From positions 20,733,687-20,797,686 of the forward strand of contig OX387184.1 in the NCBI GenBank assembly GCA_947561395.2: a stretch of DNA of 64,000 nt. Reading direction: 5' to 3'. The notes under the pieces are model-generated. The model made no database searches and was not told the DNA's origin. It saw only the letters and a program-made list of their open reading frames with translations. The stretch is from Buxus sempervirens. Lineage: Eukaryota; Streptophyta; Magnoliopsida; Buxales; Buxaceae. Below are positions 36,081 through 47,234 of this stretch, piece after piece. The position numbers and the translations under genes are program-made. Position 1 is the stretch's first letter. Each line of letters begins with the position of its first letter.

Positions 36081-37172
36081 ATCCGATTTGGGCAATACCA
36101 AACCCTAATCATTAGGGCTGGGGTCAATGACCTGTTTAACCTGCCCTGTTGCCATCCCTACACCAAACAGATCATCTAGCAGTTAAAATCTGGCCATTTC
36201 TATAGATTATGACAGTTAACAAGACAAAAATCAAGTCGAAAAGAGTTATTTATAGTGGTGGGTCCCACTTAAACAAAGGAGCTAAATCTAAAATATCCAA
36301 ACAAGATTTTGAATTCTAGCAATCAACACTAACAATCTCATCATCACCATACTCCAGGATTAAGAATCTAATTTTTCAGAATCCAACTTATAATCTAGAA
36401 TCCAGAAACCAGAAACAAATCCAAACGACCCATGTATCCTTGTGATGTAAGCTAAACGTGTCATGACATAATCTAGTTAATTATTAAAATATGATTATCA
36501 CTGTCTTGCTAAGTTTCAAAATAAAACCTGCATACTTTCAAATTTCACCTGCAAAAAATAGACGGATTGAGATAGATGGTTTACGCACTTTTATCAGTTT
36601 TGCGTTAGGGTCTGTGAATCAAGTCCCCGTTCTTAAAGAGAAAATTTTATCAAGTCAAAACATTGAATCCTCTAGCCCAATTACCTTCCAATCACACACT
36701 TAGGAGTTCGATAGCAATTAGTTTTCAAGTATAATGGCTTTGTCTGTCATCCCATTAATTTGTTTCCTTCCTTGAAAGCAAACCGGATTAAACTATATTG
36801 AAATAGCAGTTGTCTCTTTGTCTCTTTTCTCCTTTTCTTTTGACTAATCCATGGAATTGTCTCCTTCTCTCTCCCAAGATTATGATATATAATGAGAAGA
36901 GCCTCTTTGGGAATCATGCCAAACAAAATATGCAGTTTTCCAAAACAGCCCTTATACATTATTGAAAGATTTATTAATAAAAAGGTAGAATGGTCAAAAC
37001 TGCCCAAACTTTTATAAAAATTAACAATCAGTTTTGCAACTGCTTCTTCCAAAATTCTCCCTCTGTCCCTTCCTACACACATGCAGTACCACACGTGCAC
37101 CCCTTTTAGTCTATAGAATATGAACTTCTAGAAACAAGTACCCTTAGACCCTAAATTAATTATTGTAGAATT
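36081..37172. other. Intergenic, no supported gene
   Basis: AT-rich. A 117-codon minus-strand frame at 36747-37100 has no recognisable domain and is probably chance. The stretch ends at the CACTA target duplication ATT (37170-37172). Confidence 0.5.
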
Positions 37173-37431
37173 CACTACAAAAAAATTGGGTTTTAGTGGC
37201 GGACGGTAAGCATCTTTTAGCAACGGTCTTTGGTGGACCGCCGCTAAAAAGCCTACCATTCCTAAATAAAATTTTTTTTCCTAAATAAAATTTTCATTTC
37301 TATCTCTTCGTCCCAATTTCTCATCTCCCCTTCTCTTCTCCTATTTTTTTTTTCCTTGCAGAAAGCCCTAGAAATCTCTCTTTCGATCTTGATTTCTTCA
37401 GGCGGCATTCGCAATCTCTCTTGATCTTGAG

Positions 37432-38033
37432 ATGTCGATTTACCTTCGGGATCCCCTACCAGATAATAAACCAGAAATGGTTTCATCACCCAGAGGAGTT
37501 GTAGTTATGGTGCCAGTGCTAGTGCTTTCAGCAGCCTCGTCAGCCATCTTCCTCTTCTTCCTCTCCTCCAGCTACTACCCTAAAACCACCACCTTCAACC
37601 CCCGCTCCACCGCTATAACCACCACGGGCGAGGACAAAAGTATTGTAAGATCGACGTATCGAATCTCTGCAACTGCAAAAGACATCGCATGGTTGAAAGA
37701 TCAGATCCAATACAACATGTTACATATGCAACAAAATATACTCCGCAAGGGCATAAACCCTCGCACTAGCGCCCAACAGCTCCAAGATCTGAACCAGTAC
37801 TTTCTACCTCTCATTCTTTGCACTCAGATTTCAAGATGTCAGACTAGTTTTCACTTGTACCTCTTTCCAGTCGGTGATTAAGATTTCCTATTTGTAGATT
37901 CAAGGCAGAATGCACGTATCCAGGAGATCGGATGCAGCATGGTTCGTGTTGGATTGCAGTTTATTAGGTACCTGAATCCAGGGCATTTCCATTGCCTTGA
38001 ACGATATGAGCTTTCCTTAATGGCTGCATTTAG
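37432..38033 (+). pseudogene. Captured fragment of a membrane-anchored methyltransferase-like gene
   Basis: The first exon (ATG 37432 onward) encodes a short N-terminus, one membrane segment (VVVMVPVLVLSAASSAIFLF), a Thr/Pro-rich linker and DIAWLKDQIQYNMLHMQQNI plus LRKGINPRTSAQQLQDL. A second exon-like stretch (37898-38033, AG before, GT after) encodes IQEIGCSMVRVGLQFIRYLN and PGHFHCLERYELSLMAAF. The latter resembles SAM-dependent methyltransferase motif I in plants (LEIGCGTLRVG type), with Ser-Met in place of the usual Gly-Thr (host gene fragment). The middle exons are absent. Identification rests on recollection of the family. Confidence 0.6.
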
Positions 38034-38621
38034 GTACGAGCATAATAATCGCTAATGTTGCTCAAAATAGTTGCTTATTTATGGATTTCAAGGTTTTTAA
38101 AATTTATAATTTATTTCAGCTAAATCAATTGTTTGTTTCCTGTACCAGGCTCATAAGGTTATCTGCATATTCTATGTTTCATTTTCTATCTTTTTTAATC
38201 TTAAAAGAACGTGTTATGTTAGAAATATGGTATTGTGGAATTGGGTTGATCTGTTGTCTCACTTTCAAATTAAATAAAACATTTGGGCTTGTGATTCCCC
38301 TTATTCTTGTGTCTTGTGTGAATAATAGCAGGTAAATTTTTTTTTTTTAACCAGTGTAAGCTTATTACATATTGTGAAGATCTATTGTGAATAACAAGTC
38401 CTCTAGACTTTTCTCAGTTTATTAATCTGATCATTTGAGGTTATTTCTAATTCTCTTTATTGAAATGGAAGCTAATTTATGATTCATTCTATTCCTTTCT
38501 TTCTCTGTGGAGTTAATATATATGATTGGATCTTTTTTTTTTTTTTTGGTTCCATCTTTACATGTAGCTATAATTGCATCAAACTTCCTAGCCACATATG
38601 AAGCTCATTTTGGTAATTGTT

Positions 38622-39064
38622 GAATCTGTAGTGAACTACATCGACACTCACCTAAATGCATCAACCGTTGCTTTCCTTCTGGGGCATTCTTCATCTGCAG
38701 TTATTATGGTGGACCAAGAGTTATTTACCTTAGCTAAGGAAGCTTTGAACATCTTAGCACAAAAAAGCAGAAGATATTTTATGCATCCAATTCTAGTTCC
38801 CATAGGTGATGCAAGCTGTGACCCGAAGGTACTCAAGTATGCTGTGAAAGGAGAAGCAATTGAATATGAGAAATTTCTCGAAGCTAGTGACCCTGACTTT
38901 TCTTGGAAAGCTCCAAAGGATGAGTGGCAAAGCATTTCTTTGGGCTATACTTCTGAGATTACATCCAGTCCAAAGGGTGTGGTATTGAGTCATATAGGAG
39001 CATATCTCATGGCCCTAAGTGGTGCTCTTGTATGGGGAATGAATGAAGGGGCTGTGTACCTGTG
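38622..39064 (+). pseudogene. Captured acyl-activating enzyme (AAE) fragment
   Basis: One open stretch reads VVNYIDTHLNASTVAFLLGH, VIMVDQELFTLAKEALNILA, EAIEYEKFLEASDPDFSWKA, DEWQSISLGYTSEITSSPKG and GAYLMALSGALVWGMNEGAV. This is the N-terminal part of the AMP-binding domain of plant acyl-activating enzymes (AAE1-type CoA ligases). The ATP/AMP signature is YTSEITSSPKG where families have YTSGTT-SPKG, so a catalytic-loop Gly is Glu here. The frame closes shortly after (TGA 39063-39065) and no later exon is found. It lies inside the CACTA element and is a transduplicated gene piece. Confidence 0.8.
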
Positions 39065-39289
39065 AACTCAAGAGATTTAGGCCCTTTCTTCAGTTCGGGC
39101 AGGTTTAGGCCTTCCATGGCCTTGCCAGCTAGTGCCCTGTCTTATGTATTCTAGTTCTAGGTATGGTATTTCCTAAATCTTGTTTAATAAGGTGTTACTT
39201 TTTATAATATTTAATCATTTTAGTTCTTAATTGCATGGAATAAACTAGTTTGAAAAGCATATGATTAATGGTTCTATTTCTTGTTTTGC

Positions 39290-40260
39290 AGTTGAATTTC
39301 ACCATAGTGACAGTTACCTTGCAATTGCAGGCAAAGATATAAGGTGAGTTTCCAAGGAATAAAAAGGAAAACGAAAAAATATATATTTAAGTGTTTGTAG
39401 TCTGGTATAAAATTAAAGAAATGGCTTCTTTTTTTCTTTTTCTTGTCTTGTTTGTTCCATAACTAAAAAGTGTGCCATGCATCTTGTGTATTTAATGATG
39501 ACCTATGGTTATTTCATTGTGATACTTCTGCTTTGTTGCATTAGTTAATGCTGAAATTATGCTATATGGTTTATGAATTAATTTTTTTATTACATTCCAA
39601 AATTTTGCCATTGTAAAGTTTGAATGGAACTGTAACAAAACTTTCCCTGATTTGTCTGGAACAGGTTCTCTCTCTCTCTCTCTCAGTTTTCCTTTCTCCA
39701 TTTGTAAAAGCATCACATTACCAGTGGAAAGATACGTAATATCACTTTATTTCTCTCAGATTGAAAAAATAATACACATAGAGTATGATTCTTGCACATT
39801 GAAAGTTATAATCTTGAATTATCACTTATTAGTGTGGTGGTGAGATTTCTCATTTCAATCGGTTTTCATATTTCTTTACAAAACTCTTTGGTGAGCTTCA
39901 ATTGAGCTTATTTTGCAGATTAACATGGAAATGGAAATGAAGAAATAGCTCTCTAAGGACTTTTCGCAAAAATCTAAAATCACAGAGCTTAGACAACAAT
40001 CCAATCTCAACAGGCCTTCATCGCCATCTTCATCTTTGAGATCACTGTCAATGGATAAACCAGAATATTCACCTCTTCTATTAAGCATGCCAAGCATTTC
40101 GTACAGGCCTGAATCCCTTAAGGAAGTAAGCATTGAGCAAGCATTAGTGTAGAAGACAATGCCACCTGGATGTTTTGGATGTGCAGGCAGTGTATCAAGC
40201 TCATTCAACCAAGGCTCCCGGATCAGGAAGGCAAGAATTTTGGATATTTAATCACTGAGA
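39290..40260. other. CACTA interior, further unassigned sequence
   Basis: A CT microsatellite lies at 39667-39686. At 39920-40235 both strands are open for about 90 codons, on the plus strand with a Ser-rich reading (NLNRPSSPSSSLRSLSMDKP) and on the minus strand with LPAHPKHPGGIVFYTNACS. It may be a third captured exon, but the source gene is not recognised. Confidence 0.35.
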
Positions 40261-40682
40261 TTGTATCATCCACTTGAACGATATATATTGATTTTTTTCT
40301 TTTCACGTATGTTAGTTTGGTCATTCAACAAGTTTGTCCTTTACCTTCTTTTATCTTTTCTAAAGGAATTTGAGATTAGGGGCTTTTTTGATATTGTGGA
40401 AAAGTCAATGGTTTAATATTTAATGGGGCAGGGGGCAGCAGGTGAACGGGCAAGGGCAGCGAGCTTAATAGATTTTTCCATTTTATTTTTTTTTGAAAAA
40501 CTAAAAGAATTAGCAGCGGGCAATAACTGCCGCTAAAGGTCTATGGGACCGCTGCTACAAGTTTTAGCGACGCAGGATTCAGGGGCGGGCTCCCGACGGA
40601 CCTGCAGCTTTTTAGCAGCGGTCCATGATCCTTAAGTGGCGGTTTTGGCCCGCCGGTAAAGGTGCTAAATTTTGTTGTGATT

Positions 40683-41243
40683 GGATAAGGTTTATTTTAA
40701 TGATTAACTCCCGATTTAATAATGTTTGGAAAAAGCTTTTACTGGACCAGACCCATTCCATCGCTTACCCTCCTCCACGGTCCTTTAAACAAAGTATTTT
40801 CATGATACTTTTTCAAAATAATTGGGATTATTCTTGGTAATTGAGGAATAGTTATTTAATAGAGAACTAGTGTCATTTAATTGTTCATGAAATGTTTTTT
40901 TCTCATAAATACCCTCAAAAGACTTGTAAACCTTTTGATGATTGGTTTGTTACAAGTAAGGTTTTCAAGTATTTTAAGGGTATTTCTAGAAAAAAGCTCT
41001 TTATGAACAGGAAAATGACATTTATTCTCAAATATAAAAACGTATTTCTATATTATCAAAATTTCTTTGATTGAATCTCAATTATTTTGAAAAATAAACC
41101 GTTTCTATACATATAACCTGGATAAGAGAAATGGTATGATTTCGAAGGTATATGGTCGATCATGAAAATCTCATCCACATGAACAGTGAATGCCTAAATT
41201 AGAAAGAACTAAAAAAAAGTTCCTTTATATGGTGGGGGACAAT
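40683..41243. other. Intergenic AT-rich, no gene seen
   Basis: No supported frame or repeat. Confidence 0.5.
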
Positions 41244-41632
41244 GGACATCATCTACAGCGGGCGTGGATACATCCCCTCACATGAATGGTGGGCGCTAGG
41301 GTTGATATCATTTGCCGCAGTGATCCTACGGTAGACCGTGCAGCATCGTGGGATGCTGCCATGTGTAGCATCCCACAGATGCTGCATTTTTTGAAAAAGG
41401 TGAAATGTCATTTCAAATGACATTTCACTTTTTTTTTATTTGATTTTGTAGCATCCGTGGGATGCTGATCCGTGGGATGCTACACATGGCAGCATCCCAC
41501 AGATGCTGCACCGTTTGCTGCAAGAACACTGCGGCAGACGATTTCATCGGGTCTCTCAAAAAGTGAATGGGGCCCCACCATAATGCGAGGGGGTGTATAT
41601 ACCCTGCTATAGGGGATGCAACCATATCCCTT
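41244..41632. mobile_element. Fold-back MITE, large copy
   Basis: The ends are imperfect inverted repeats (GGACATCATCTACAGCGGG on the left; the reverse complement of ATAGGGGATGCAACC and GAGGGGGTGTATATACCC on the right). Inside, long inverted arms GGATGCTGCCATGTGTAGCA and TCCCACAGATGCTGCA occur at 41352-41386 and again, inverted, at 41455-41510, with an additional 16-base duplication. At the centre is a perfect-looking palindrome GTGAAATGTCATTT / AAATGACATTTCAC (41400-41428). The whole can fold into one long hairpin. No target duplication was identified. Confidence 0.75.
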
Positions 41633-42488
41633 CACAATCAGATACCCTTTCTCTTATACAGGCTGTATATATATATATAAACGGTTTATTTTTCAAAATA
41701 CTGTAGTCATATACCATTATATAACTGATGGGACGTAGACTAGTTAAATGCATGCACCATACAACATCTGAATCCTTAGAAAATGGACAAATCCTTGCAC
41801 ATTTCATTAGGAAAAGGAGAAATTTTCACCAAGAAATTTTCGTTATGGTATTTTGGCCATGTTGATTAGTGCCTTCGCAACTCTATTTTTTTTCACTTGA
41901 CAAAAGAATATGTTGATATGTTTTTCTGGTTAATGATTAGCCTATGTAGGTTCCACTAGCATGTTGTTGATTCGATACATTTAGTTATGTTTGTCAAAAA
42001 TTAGTTTCATTAAAGAGAGATAAATGTGGGTCTTTCTCCATTATAGCTATAAATCTAACTTGGACCGCCCAAGTCTCACCTGACCCAACTCATATAAGAC
42101 CTTGAACTAAGTACTTAGTTTGGGTTAGGGTTGCACCAGGCTTCATTTGTGTGTCTATATATGTACATCTATGCGCACACACGAATACCATACAACCCAA
42201 AAAGCCCAGCACGAACAAACTTGGTTATATATATGTATGAACTTATGCGTACATACATTTATGTGCACGCAGACATGCATACATGTATGTATGTGTATCT
42301 ATGTACCACATACACACAGAATGAATGATATTCCAACATTTATATTAATTGCCAAAAATGAAAGAAAAATTTATATTTTGTTTAAGCCAAACTAAACTCA
42401 AACCAAACTACAATAACAAAGTTCGGCTTAGCTCTAGGTTTAATGGGTTTTGGTTTAATCGCGGGGCTAACGGCGAGTTCGGGCTGAC
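41633..42488. other. Intergenic with simple repeats
   Basis: (TA)n at 41669-41680 and TATATATG/TACATA/GTATGTAT-rich sequence at 42155-42320. No supported gene. Confidence 0.6.
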
Positions 42489-42600
42489 AAATCTATCTAT
42501 ATTAAGCGAAGCGGGGGTGGCTGCTGACGTGTCACCCCCGGGTCGCTTCGGAGGCTCGGGACAGGCTCGCGTGCTTTGGCGTGCCCGAGCCTCGCAAAAA
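42489..42600 (+). mobile_element. Helitron-like 5' end (tentative)
   Basis: ATCTATCTATATTAAGCGAAG at 42491 resembles the TC-starting 5' termini of plant Helitrons. It is followed by GC-rich DNA with the inverted pair GAGGCTCGGG (42551) and CCCGAGCCTC (42585) and an A run (42597-42614). No CTRR 3' end with hairpin was located, so the element is not delimited. The tubulin exon downstream could be its cargo. Confidence 0.35.
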
Positions 42601-43082
42601 AAAAAAAAAAAAAAGCCTTCGTACTTCAAGTGTGGCATGGCAGTTTCTGCCGGTTTGGAGGTGGTTCGGTACTGCTATCGCTGATCGTAATTTTTGGATC
42701 AGTTCACTTTCTATGCATCCTCAATCTGCACCCCCGCCGTGAACCCCTGCTGGATGGGCGCCGTGTGTCCACCAAAACTCATTTGCGCTAAATGAGGTTC
42801 CGACAGCCCGTGCGAACCGGGGAACGGACGACTCTTAACGGAACGTTAACAGTGGTTTTGTTTTCGACTCCCCTAAAAAAATCTCCCTCCAAAACTCATT
42901 TGCCAAGATTTCAAGATTTCATCCTTCCCTTCCCTCGAGCAGCAGAGGTTTCAAGATTTCAAGATTTACTTCTAATAGGAGGGCGTCTTGATAAACGCTC
43001 ATCTTCCGTTTGCTTTGATTGTTTTCTTTCTCCTCCCGTTCGATTCTTGCATTTTCTCGGCCCTATCTCTTTCTCTGCGAAA

Positions 43083-43175
43083 ATGAGAGAGTGCATTTCG
43101 ATTCACATCGGTCAGGCCGGTATCCAGGTCGGACATGCATGCTGGGAACTTTACTGCCTCGAGTATGGCATTCAG
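43083..43175 (+). pseudogene. Alpha-tubulin first exon, isolated
   Basis: ATG 43083 opens [20 protein letters not shown] then [11 protein letters not shown], ending exactly at a GTAATG splice donor (43176), the exon 1/intron 1 border of plant alpha-tubulin genes. Two residues differ from the near-invariant family sequence (His for Asn at 18, Tyr for His at 28). The second exon (PDGQMPSD...) is not found in the following 1.2 kb, so this is a promoter-plus-first-exon fragment. About 200 bases of C/T-rich upstream sequence could be the 5' leader (42880-43082). Confidence 0.85.
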
Positions 43176-44343
43176 GTAATGCTCTGTTGATCCGAACCGT
43201 TTCTTATCTTCTCTGTGTTTCTCTGCTTTTCTCCTTTACTTTGCATCATTTTTATTTTCGATCTTTTTGTTTTTTTCTCTGTTGATGTCCATTCATATCT
43301 GTATGCCGTGTTTTTTGTGAGATCTCGCTGGATCTAAGCTTTGATGCTTTTATTTGTTTTGATCTTCATAAGAGATGCTCTTGAAAAGGCATGATTTGCT
43401 GTAAAATGGATTGATCTTTCTAGATCGACATTCGACAGAGTTATGGATTTTCTCAAATGATTTTGTTAGATCTATGCGGATATGCATTTCCTTTTTTTTT
43501 TTTGTTTCACATCTATGGAGTTATAGGACTATTTCGCCTGAATTCCATGGAAACTGGATGAAATGGCAGTTATGTGCTGTTGGTGCAGATTCTGTTCTAA
43601 TTTCTGCATTAGATCTGCAAGATTCCTCAGATCTGTCTAAATTCTTCCCTATTCTTTTCGTCGAAATCCATGCAACTCCTTATGCATTTGGATTTATTCT
43701 TTTTATGTTTCACTCATTATTTTAATGTTAGTCTGCATCATATCTGCTAGAAGATTAGTCGTAATTTCACTAATTACATTTTATTTTCTCGATGTATGTT
43801 TCTAATTTACAAGTTGGCTTGAGCGTCACAATGCATCCTAATCTCTCATCACTCACTAAGCTAGATCAATTCTTATGCCCTTTTTTATTTTGATATTGTG
43901 GAGGATCATTTGGCTTTACAAATAAAATTTTCTATTTAATATATGTATTCATCTCTTATATTGCTTTCACTCTTCAAGATTTCATTTAAACATTCCAATG
44001 CGTTCAAATGAGATCTCTTCCATGAGAAGCGTTCAAGTAGCATTATTTCGAATTTTAGCCAGATAGATAGATCTCATTCGAACAAGTTCCTATAAAATCT
44101 GCTGGCCAGAGAGTGGAAGAGATGCAATTGTGGTTGAAACATCATGCTAATTAAGGCTGCAAACATCTAACGTTCTTAACATTACCCACTATTTGTTATT
44201 TTTAATTATAATTGTGCACACTAAAATCTACCTTTCCATCAGAGTTCCGCATTAATGGGTTTTTTTAATTTATCCACGTTTTTTTTTATTTTGTGGTCAA
44301 AAGTCGGTCGTTCAATGGTCCGTCCTTTTCTTCTTTGTTTTTT
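43176..44343. other. Tubulin intron remnant and AT-rich sequence
   Basis: T-rich, intron-like sequence follows the tubulin exon. No matching acceptor with tubulin exon 2 was seen. Confidence 0.5.
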
Positions 44344-44520
44344 GGGAAAATTTCAAAAACATGCCACTTTACAGCGATTATTACAAAAACATGCCATAAA
44401 GATGCAAAATTTCAAAAACATGCCACTTTTGAGAATTATTACCAGAAAGGGATCATTGCACGTTTGGGGAAATTTCAATGCCCAAAATGCCCTTAGATAT
44501 AAGGGCATGTTTGCACGTGC
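44344..44520. repeat. Terminal-repeat-like block of a MULE or related element (tentative)
   Basis: GGGAAAATTTCAAAAACATG begins at 44344 and CAAAAACATGCCA recurs three times in 80 bases, followed by AAATGCCC and an AAGGGCATGT inversion near 44500. A start with GGGAAAATTTC is the style of many plant MULE terminal inverted repeats. A matching inverted end was not seen up to 64000. Confidence 0.35.
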
Positions 44521-44589
44521 CCCGCTCTCTCCCTCCTCTCCTCTCCTCGCCTCTCGCCCTCGTCCTGTGCGAGCGAAAAAACCCACCTT

Positions 44590-44810
44590 CGAAACCCTAA
44601 ACCCGACGACGAACGCCGGCTAATCTTCTCAAAATCCGGCGAGCTAGGGTTCTTCCCGCGTTCTCTCCTCGTTCTCTCCTCTCCTCTCCTCTCGTCCTGT
44701 GTGGAATTTCAAAAAGTGAGAACCCTGCGAATCCCAACCCTAAACCCGAAGCCGACGACGAACGACCGGCCAATCCCTTCTTCGCCGGCGAGCTAGGGTT
44801 GTTGCCGGAG
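44590..44810. repeat. Diverged tandem duplication, about 145 bp
   Basis: AACCCTAAACCCGACGACGAACG near 44596 and AACCCTAAACCCGAAGCCGACGACGAACG near 44737, each followed by CCGGCGAGCTAGGGTT and a CTCTCC-rich tract. The composition is like a plant 5' leader. Frames here are not supported. Confidence 0.65.
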
Positions 44811-47234
44811 CAAGTTTGCTTCGTCTCCAAGCCCGACGAACCCCCACGAACCCCGACCATTCTCATCTTCTTCTCCATAAGGGCGAAACCCTCTCCTTCC
44901 CCCATTCCTCTCTTCGACGAAACCCTCTCGTTTCGTGCATTGTTTTCCTCTCCTCTCTGTTTGCACACATTGAGGAATTCGTCGTTGGAGAGCCACCGCG
45001 GTTGAAGTTTGTTGCCGTCGACGACCTGCTGTTCGTCGCCGTAGGGAGTGCTGCCGTTGGCGACCAGGTAGCTGCCGAGTGCCTCCTTTGAATTTTATTT
45101 TGCGAAATTGAATTTAAATTTGCGCATTTGCATATTTGCACATATTTAAATGGTAATCTTCTTGTAGAAATGTCTTAAATTTCAATGATTCTGTTGTTTG
45201 CCTTAGCGAAATGTGCCCTTTCGAATTTGAATATGAGTTATTTGCATGTTTTTCGAATATTGGCTGTAGTAAATGTTTACACCATCGTTGTCCAACTATA
45301 GAAGCGAGCAAGCAGCTCCATTACACTGAAAAAAGTCCATGAATGATGTAGTGCTCTGAGTTGCGAATGTGTTCTGAAGCCATTAAATTTTTTGCTTCCA
45401 CTCTAGCAATGGCCTTGTATAACCATGCTTCTTTAGAAGTTCTTCCCAAATTCAATGAGTTTGTTGGCTCTACCGATGAGACTTCCAATACTTAACAGAT
45501 TGTTATTGGAGGTTTTTGATCTCTTCTATTTTAAACTGAAAAGCAAACAGCACCAAACAATAGTATCTTCGGATATCTCTTGTGCAGGCTATTCAGGGTT
45601 GCTTGAGATGCTGGTTTTTTCTCCTCATTTGGACCAAAAACTGAACTTTTGCTTTTGCTGTATCTTCTTCATATCCTGTGACAATTCAAATCAAAAGGAA
45701 TGAAAATTTCTCATCTTATAAGAGAGGCAAAGAGAGAGCAACCATAGTCTTTACAATTTAGTAAATAAAAGGTATATTTAACAGCCACATAACATTTTGA
45801 GTCCTCCTCTTCCCCCAATCAGGTCAGTTGCATAAGAAATATGGAACATGATAATAGGCTTTTGGAGTGTGTTGTGAGGCATTAAGAAATATGGAACATG
45901 ACCGACGCCTACCTAGTCCTTACTCCATACCAACAAAGCCTTCAATCATGCCTTCTTTTAAGGGTGAATGCTCCACTCCCCATGCAACCACCACAAATAC
46001 TTTCACTGTCGTCATAGATCACAACCATCATATTAGCCTCGTGTCAGGTAATGACCCATGACCTGGAACCTATCAGCTGCAGTAGATAAGACTTTATAAC
46101 CTTTGTGCCAAATCAAAGATCTGATGGTGATGATACCTTTGATAACAGATCCCTATTTCCAAAGGGGTAGTTTCACAAAGTGGCCTGAATTTAACATTGC
46201 CACCTTTGTGTTCTCAGGCTTAGACTCAGGACATCTTGATAGGAGACTGCACCTCAATTTTTGTAGTAGATATTGACCACAATATAATTAAGTAAATGTA
46301 AATACTTTTAGCACAAATAAGTGTATCTATTACCTCTGTTTTACCGTCTAATTTTTTGGTTAAATAAACATAAATAAACCCATTAAAGATAGAGAGAGGA
46401 ATTAAACCTTACTGCTACTGCCATGCCAAAATCAGTTATTTTCTGCATTGCACAGAGCATCAAGCCTTACTGCAAATGTTTATCAGCAGTAGATGCTGTT
46501 ATGCCCATCACCTCCTCCTCCTCATATCATTATTTTCTGCTGAATCTGAATCAAAACCCACCTCTCCTATCATCCAATCTCAATCTCCAAAACGAATTAA
46601 TAGATGTAATAAACCAAAAGATAACATTGAAAACAATGAAAACAAGAATATGGATCATAAGAAATCTGAATTGACAAGTTGCCCAATGACTAAAGACTTT
46701 CAACAAATATATATAACAAAGCAACCAACAAAAAGCAGCACAACCCTCCTTTAAAGCAAGAAGATGAACAGCATCAGGTCCAATGTTACCATCTATGGGG
46801 GTTAATGGTGTGGCTACATCAATTAATTTCCTTTGAATCACCTGAAAATTTCAATTACCAATACAGGCAACTTAAAATGAACAACCAGCCAATAAGTTGT
46901 TGCAGAAATAAATCTATCAAGCAATGAAAAATGCATAAAAGCAAACAAAGAAATGAAATAAAAGTTTTTTACAAGGAACAAACAACCAGATAAGAATTAA
47001 ACAAATACAGAGAATCATAGTGAAAAAGGCATAGCTTGCCAAATTTGATACCTAGTTCAGGCATTTTGTGGCCAGAAAACATGGCAGAAGAGACCCTTCA
47101 CCATCTGTAATTCAGGCATTTTCCATATGGAATGGATGTAACTTAAAGGCCTATTAAACAGGAATGAGGCAAGGTGGCATCTTGTATTAAAGTTTAAAAT
47201 CATATTTTGTGTGTGAATGTTATGTGCCTTAGGC
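44811..47234. other. Long stretch without a supported gene
   Basis: A GC-rich leader-like region up to 45090, then AT-rich DNA. AAGAAATATGGAACATGA occurs twice (45834 and 45885). Upstream coding exons of the protease gene at 47235 were looked for and not recognised. Confidence 0.5.

Larger units (their letters stand above)
37173..40679. mobile_element. Non-autonomous CACTA element with captured host gene pieces
   Basis: The left end is CACTACAAAAAAATTGGG and the right end read inward is CACAACAAAATTTAGC. 3-bp duplications ATT flank it (37170-37172 and 40680-40682), as known for CACTA. Subterminal repeats with GGCGG and TTTTAGC words occur at both ends (37190-37255; 40505-40660), typical transposase-binding regions of plant CACTA elements. 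The interior carries no transposase but holds pieces of at least two unrelated host genes with intron remnants (37432-38033; 38622-39064). The first TIR base pairs differ slightly (CACTA versus CACAA), which may reduce mobility. Length 3507 bp. Confidence 0.85.

Noticed and set aside
36747-37100. 117-codon minus-strand frame
   Set aside because: No recognisable domain, no start context or promoter, AT-rich surroundings.
44255-45091. Overlapping 70-126 codon frames on both strands
   Set aside because: Repetitive CTCTCC and CGACGA composition with a tandem duplication; no domain or consistent splice structure.
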